The notes beneath the pieces were generated by a model. That model was not told the origin of the DNA and searched no databases. It was given only the letters and a program-made list of their open reading frames with translations. Shown one piece after another: positions 60,131-64,000 of a stretch of 64,000 nucleotides of DNA (its first letter is position 1; every line of letters begins with the position of its first letter). Source of the DNA: Xiphias gladius (lineage: Eukaryota; Chordata; Actinopteri; Istiophoriformes; Xiphiidae); NCBI RefSeq assembly GCF_016859285.1, contig NC_053404.1, positions 270,001 through 334,000 of the forward strand. Direction: 5' to 3'. Both the position numbers and the translations under genes were made by a program.

Positions 60131-61889
60131 AAACAAGCAAAGGTGTTTAAAGTCCCAGTCGTCCCTATGCAGAGGAACCGGAGGACGGATAAAGACGGAC
60201 AGACAGCGAGGTTCCGATGCTCCTCCAGAGCCCTGCTGCAACCCGGCCCGGCATCTTCCAACGCAATGTTGTTTAACACCACTGAGTAGATTCAGATTTT
60301 AAAATACACTTTTTTCAGTGTCAGTGATGAGGTCACTTTGGTCAAGTTTGGGTTTTTCCGCCATTTATCCGCAACTTACAACTGTTTACTCATTACCTGT
60401 AATCTGGCTCATAACTATTATCTCTGTGTATCCATTACTTGAAGCAACTTGTTCAGCAGTTCACTACCTTTATCTCCGTCAGCTTGTACCCATTATTTTT
60501 AGCCAACCGTCTAGACTTCTCTGTTTGCACACAGGGTTCAGGTGATACAGCTGACTCTCAATGTTGTGCGATTTGAATTCAAATCAAACTGTACTCTCAG
60601 TGCTGCAGGCAGTTCAGTTCTCTGCTCCAGCTTTTACACAGTGCCAGGGAGGATGACAGGAGGTAAGGATGTAAGGAGAACAGTGAGACTTTTCATGTGA
60701 GGGTGGGACGGTGACACGTCCCTGACGGCGTATCATGACATAATCTCTGATGGAGGCCTCTTGATGCCAGGCTGCAGATGACAGACACCCCAGGGTCCTG
60801 ATTCAAAGCAGAGGATTGCGAGCGGTCCAGATCTATCTTATAACGTGCCATACAGCTCAGGGCAAAGTCTGTATCGCCGACACACACTCGCTCGCTCTCT
60901 CCACACAGGCTCCGTGTCTAAATGTCATTAAAATATTTAAAGTCTGAGCAGGGGACAGTCGGAGGTTCCCAGAGGGTCCCAACTCCCATTTCTAGCGCTG
61001 AAAGCAGACCATTTTCTGGCCAGCCTCCGCACATTCCCACGGATCAGAGTGTGATCGACTCCAACTCACGCACAGTCACTTTCTTTATCAATACGACCAT
61101 TCAATCAGCAGCACAGTGGGAGTGCTCGGTGCCATAGGCTTCAAAACCCACACTGGGCTGAACAAAGTCCGCTCTAGATAAAGCTTCGCTCCATCTGATT
61201 TTATTTTTTTTAAATAGAAACTTCCTCTACTGCCGCACATATTCCTTTTCCTCGCAGCTGGCTCAAAAAACTCCCGATTTCTAGGTCTCAGCAACCTTGG
61301 GGTGTAAATAAGTCTGCTTGTCAGCAGCTAACACACATCCACCTCCAGTAAGAACTGTCCGACTGTGAATGACTGTAATGTTATTTTTCACACTGAGACC
61401 AAATAAAGCATACCATAGGACGATCCACTCTCTACATCCGTAAAAGTTATACAGCCCAGCTCAGCTCTGGTTGTACAAATAAATCTGTCCTGCTTGTCCA
61501 TTCAGTCCCGGCGCAGGCAGGAACGTAGACTGGGCGACGGTTTCACCCTAAATAAACAAGAGGACCACTGTGGCCCCTCCAGTGCCTCCTATAACCTCCG
61601 TCCCAGCCCGTGATGGACTGATACATGGCTGCTCTCAGACTGGCACGGGAGTGTTCAGCATGGGATGTACATGCGCAGATCTGCCAGTGCAGGCGTGTGT
61701 ACATATTTGCTTACGTTAGTGTGTGTTCATGGGTAAACATGTGGCAGTATGTATGTGCGTCCTTCATTTGATTTACAATACCTGCCATTGTGTGTATTTG
61801 TGTGTGTGTGTTTGGTGGGGGTGGTGGCGGCTGGCTGTTATACATCCATGAACTGTGGTCATCGTCATTTAATGACACATTGAACTGCA
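60131..61889. other. Intergenic DNA, no gene recognised
   Basis: Ordinary sequence. A short GT run lies near 61790-61812. Confidence 0.45.
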
Positions 61890-62155
61890 TAGTTTGACTT
61901 TTTGGGAAATGCCCTCATTTGCCGTCTCGCTGAGAGTTAAATGAGAAGACTGGTGAGACCACTCTCATGTTTGCACACAAAATGTGACGCTGCAGCCAAG
62001 CTACAGTCATCTTAGCTTAGCTTAGCATAAAGACTAAGGGAAAACAGCTAGCCTGGGGTCAGGGTTAGGGTTAGGCCTTACTGAAGCCGAGCTTACTAGT
62101 TTTGTGTAATTTGACTGACAGATATTAAACAGGTTAGAACGTGGTTCAGAAACTG
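61890..62155 (+). repeat. Dispersed percomorph repeat (TTAGCTTAGCATAAA), copy 2
   Basis: 'tgactttttgggaaatgccc', 'gagagttaaatgagaagact', 'cttagcttagcttagcataa' and 'gaaaacagctagcctggggt' repeat the phrase order of copy 1 at 37478-37645, and this copy is more complete. It is interrupted by a short GGGTTA run (62058-62076). Confidence 0.6.
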
Positions 62156-64000
62156 GACTTTACCTTATTCATGGAAAATTGTCTTTTTTAAACAAATTAT
62201 TTTAGTTTCCATGACTTTACATTTGTTCATAGTCTATAATCATTATGATGATGATGATGATGATTATTATTGTTATTATTATGATTGTTCTTACACTGTT
62301 GCTCTTTTCCACCGCAGCTGCTTGTTAATTGATCTGATTAATTGATAGATCATCAGGCTGCTGCTGGTGTTGGGTTTGGTGTTTTAGATCGGGTCTAATA
62401 TCCTCGGCTCTGTTCAGGTTGGGTCTGGCTGTGCTTGGGTCCCCCTCAGATCGGGTCTCTGTCATTTGAAAATTAATCTATACAGGTCGGGTGTGGGCAG
62501 GTTTTCCACAGGATCGTTTCAGATCGGGTCCAGTGAAGACCTCTGATGTGAATATCTAGTTATTTTCACAAGAATCCGGCCATTCATTTACAAGAAAACC
62601 TGTAAGGACAAAAGTGTTGGTCAAGTGGAGATAGAAGCTAATTTATATGATAACGAGAATAATGTTACCAAAATCATTGGGAGTCATCATCTGGGATCCA
62701 TGGATATCCAGAACAAAGGTCATGGTAATCTGGACCAAAGTGTCTGACGGACACACTGAGCTTTGTGGGCACTGTCCCAAGCACCAGCCCTTCAGAACAG
62801 GGGTGGTGTCATTCGACTTTACATAATCTAAATGAAAACACAAACGGATCCCTCTCTGACTGACAGCATCTCTAAACTTCCAAGTTCCTTCACCGTGATG
62901 CATGTTCCTCGCCTAGCCTCCCCCTCTGTCCCCCAAACAGAAACCCCAGATCGGTGCAGATCGAGCAGGGACGCATCAATACTGAGGCCAGAAACAGGCT
63001 GAGAGTAGAGAGACCACGTGTGTGGAGGGAGAGACTCTGGGAGAACACTAGAAAGTGCTCAGTGTGCGTGTGTTTTCTGGATGTACGTGAGTATGTGTGT
63101 GTGATTAGTGTATGTACGTGTGTGTGTGTGTGTGTTTGCTCAGGGCAAAGGGTGTGTGATAAAGGACATGACCGTGAGTGTGGGGAGAAGGAGCGTTGGC
63201 TAAAATTGCTTCCAGCTTTAAAAGAGAAGAGGAAATACTCTTGTGAGAGAGAGAGCCTCTGCGTCTGTGTTCAACATCATTGTCATGGTTCAGGTCCGCA
63301 GACTTTAAGTTGAAACACCTGCTCAAAGAGACCCTGTCAAGCTGAACGGCTAGTTTTACCGTGGTCATTATTGAAGTTTGTCTTTCATACAGAAGGATTT
63401 CGACTGGAGAGAGCTGTCATGTAATGGCCTCAGTTAACCTACTGGGGCCGTTAGAACGGCAGGAACATTCCACAGACTAAAGCCCCTCGGCATTTTGAGG
63501 AGAAAAATCGCAAAGATTTCTCTTGTATTGACCATGTGCTGCGGTCTGAGTCTTGAACAGTTAACCCCCTTTTCAAGGCTACTCTAACGACTGTGCTGTT
63601 TTTACAACTGGATGTAGAGAGGTGGCTTTCAACGCGCTTCCATAATCCCAAACTGCTGAGCCACTTCCTCACTACTGTCGGTCCGGTCGATTTAACAGAC
63701 TGCGTCAATGCACAATCGCAGCAATCACCTGGTGTCATTTCATGTGTTTCTTGACAGGAGTGTGATTGAACTGATTCACAGGTTGTAAGGCACAACTCAC
63801 ATTTAGCATACAGACGTCTGCATTGTGGTGGTGGCTGTGGAGGGTTTCACAACCTGATGCTGATGTTGTGTAGAATTAAATTTAGGTGGAAATCAGATAA
63901 TAATGTTTAGTCACTACATCAACTTCTATTTACAGCCTCGGGCCTCAGGTGTAGTGTGTAACTTCCTGTCATGTTTTTGTTTGGTTGTTTGTTTGTTATT
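62156..64000. other. Intergenic DNA to window end, no gene recognised
   Basis: ATG and TTA triplet runs lie near 62245-62283 and a GT run near 63117-63135. Repeated wording 'gatcgggtct' occurs four times between 62388 and 62530, a small imperfect array. Frames of 119 and 114 codons show no motifs. Confidence 0.45.

Noticed and set aside
62058..62076. Telomere-like GGGTTA repeats (also near 36323-36336)
   Set aside because: Only about two units each; too short to be an interstitial telomere.
1..64000. CRISPR arrays, operons, prophage or integron structures
   Set aside because: Introns, a eukaryotic tRNA gene and fish transposons show a vertebrate nuclear sequence. No spaced palindromic array was seen.

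Overview
The window reads as nuclear DNA of a teleost fish, most likely a percomorph. It is AT-leaning, with two spliced vertebrate genes (GT-AG introns), a vertebrate tRNA-Cys, long microsatellites and a crowd of degraded fish-type transposable elements (Tc1-like DNA transposons, Tx1-like, I/Nimb-like and L2-like LINEs, a tRNA-derived SINE, a Harbinger-like element). There is no sign of operons, prophage or CRISPR.

Layout. 1-8600 holds no gene I can support: a (TG)n tract (1566-1643), a Tc1 tail (about 3625), a reverse-strand SINE (4505-4651) and a 1.5-kb CAT-rich satellite with a higher-order period (5793-7269). 8603-13543 is the ciliary/mitochondrial gene mfi (human C11orf65), nine coding exons on +, with a consensus RFX X-box 73 bases ahead of its start codon and a dead LINE in its sixth intron. 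14733-15605 is a deleted Tc1-like copy. 16617-16688 (-) is a tRNA-Cys(GCA). 16967-19542 is pomp, the proteasome assembly chaperone, six coding exons on +, 141 codons. 20314-21529 looks like a Harbinger-type non-autonomous element.

From 21.5 kb to the end I find no gene I can name. This half contains a CpG-rich block (22.5-23.15 kb), one possible coding exon on the minus strand (26750-27016), a zinc-finger-like frame (24.6-24.96 kb), an L2-like reverse-transcriptase fragment (35766-36404, -), a second Tc1 copy almost identical to the first (42541-43330), a 3.1-kb Tx1-like LINE relic (45180-48335), and long repeat-poor tracts (38.3-39.1, 44.9-45.1, 52.3-53.3, 54.7-55.4 and 59.75-60.1 kb) whose texture resembles conserved non-coding regulatory DNA. 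Whether they are conserved cannot be judged from one sequence.

The two genes are not known to share a pathway: pomp builds 20S proteasomes, mfi restrains Drp1-dependent mitochondrial fission. They lie head-to-tail about 3.4 kb apart, and both have the start codon alone, or nearly alone, on exon 1. I did not find a new biological system here. The observations most worth checking are the X-box, the mfi-pomp linkage, the satellite and the hairpins.
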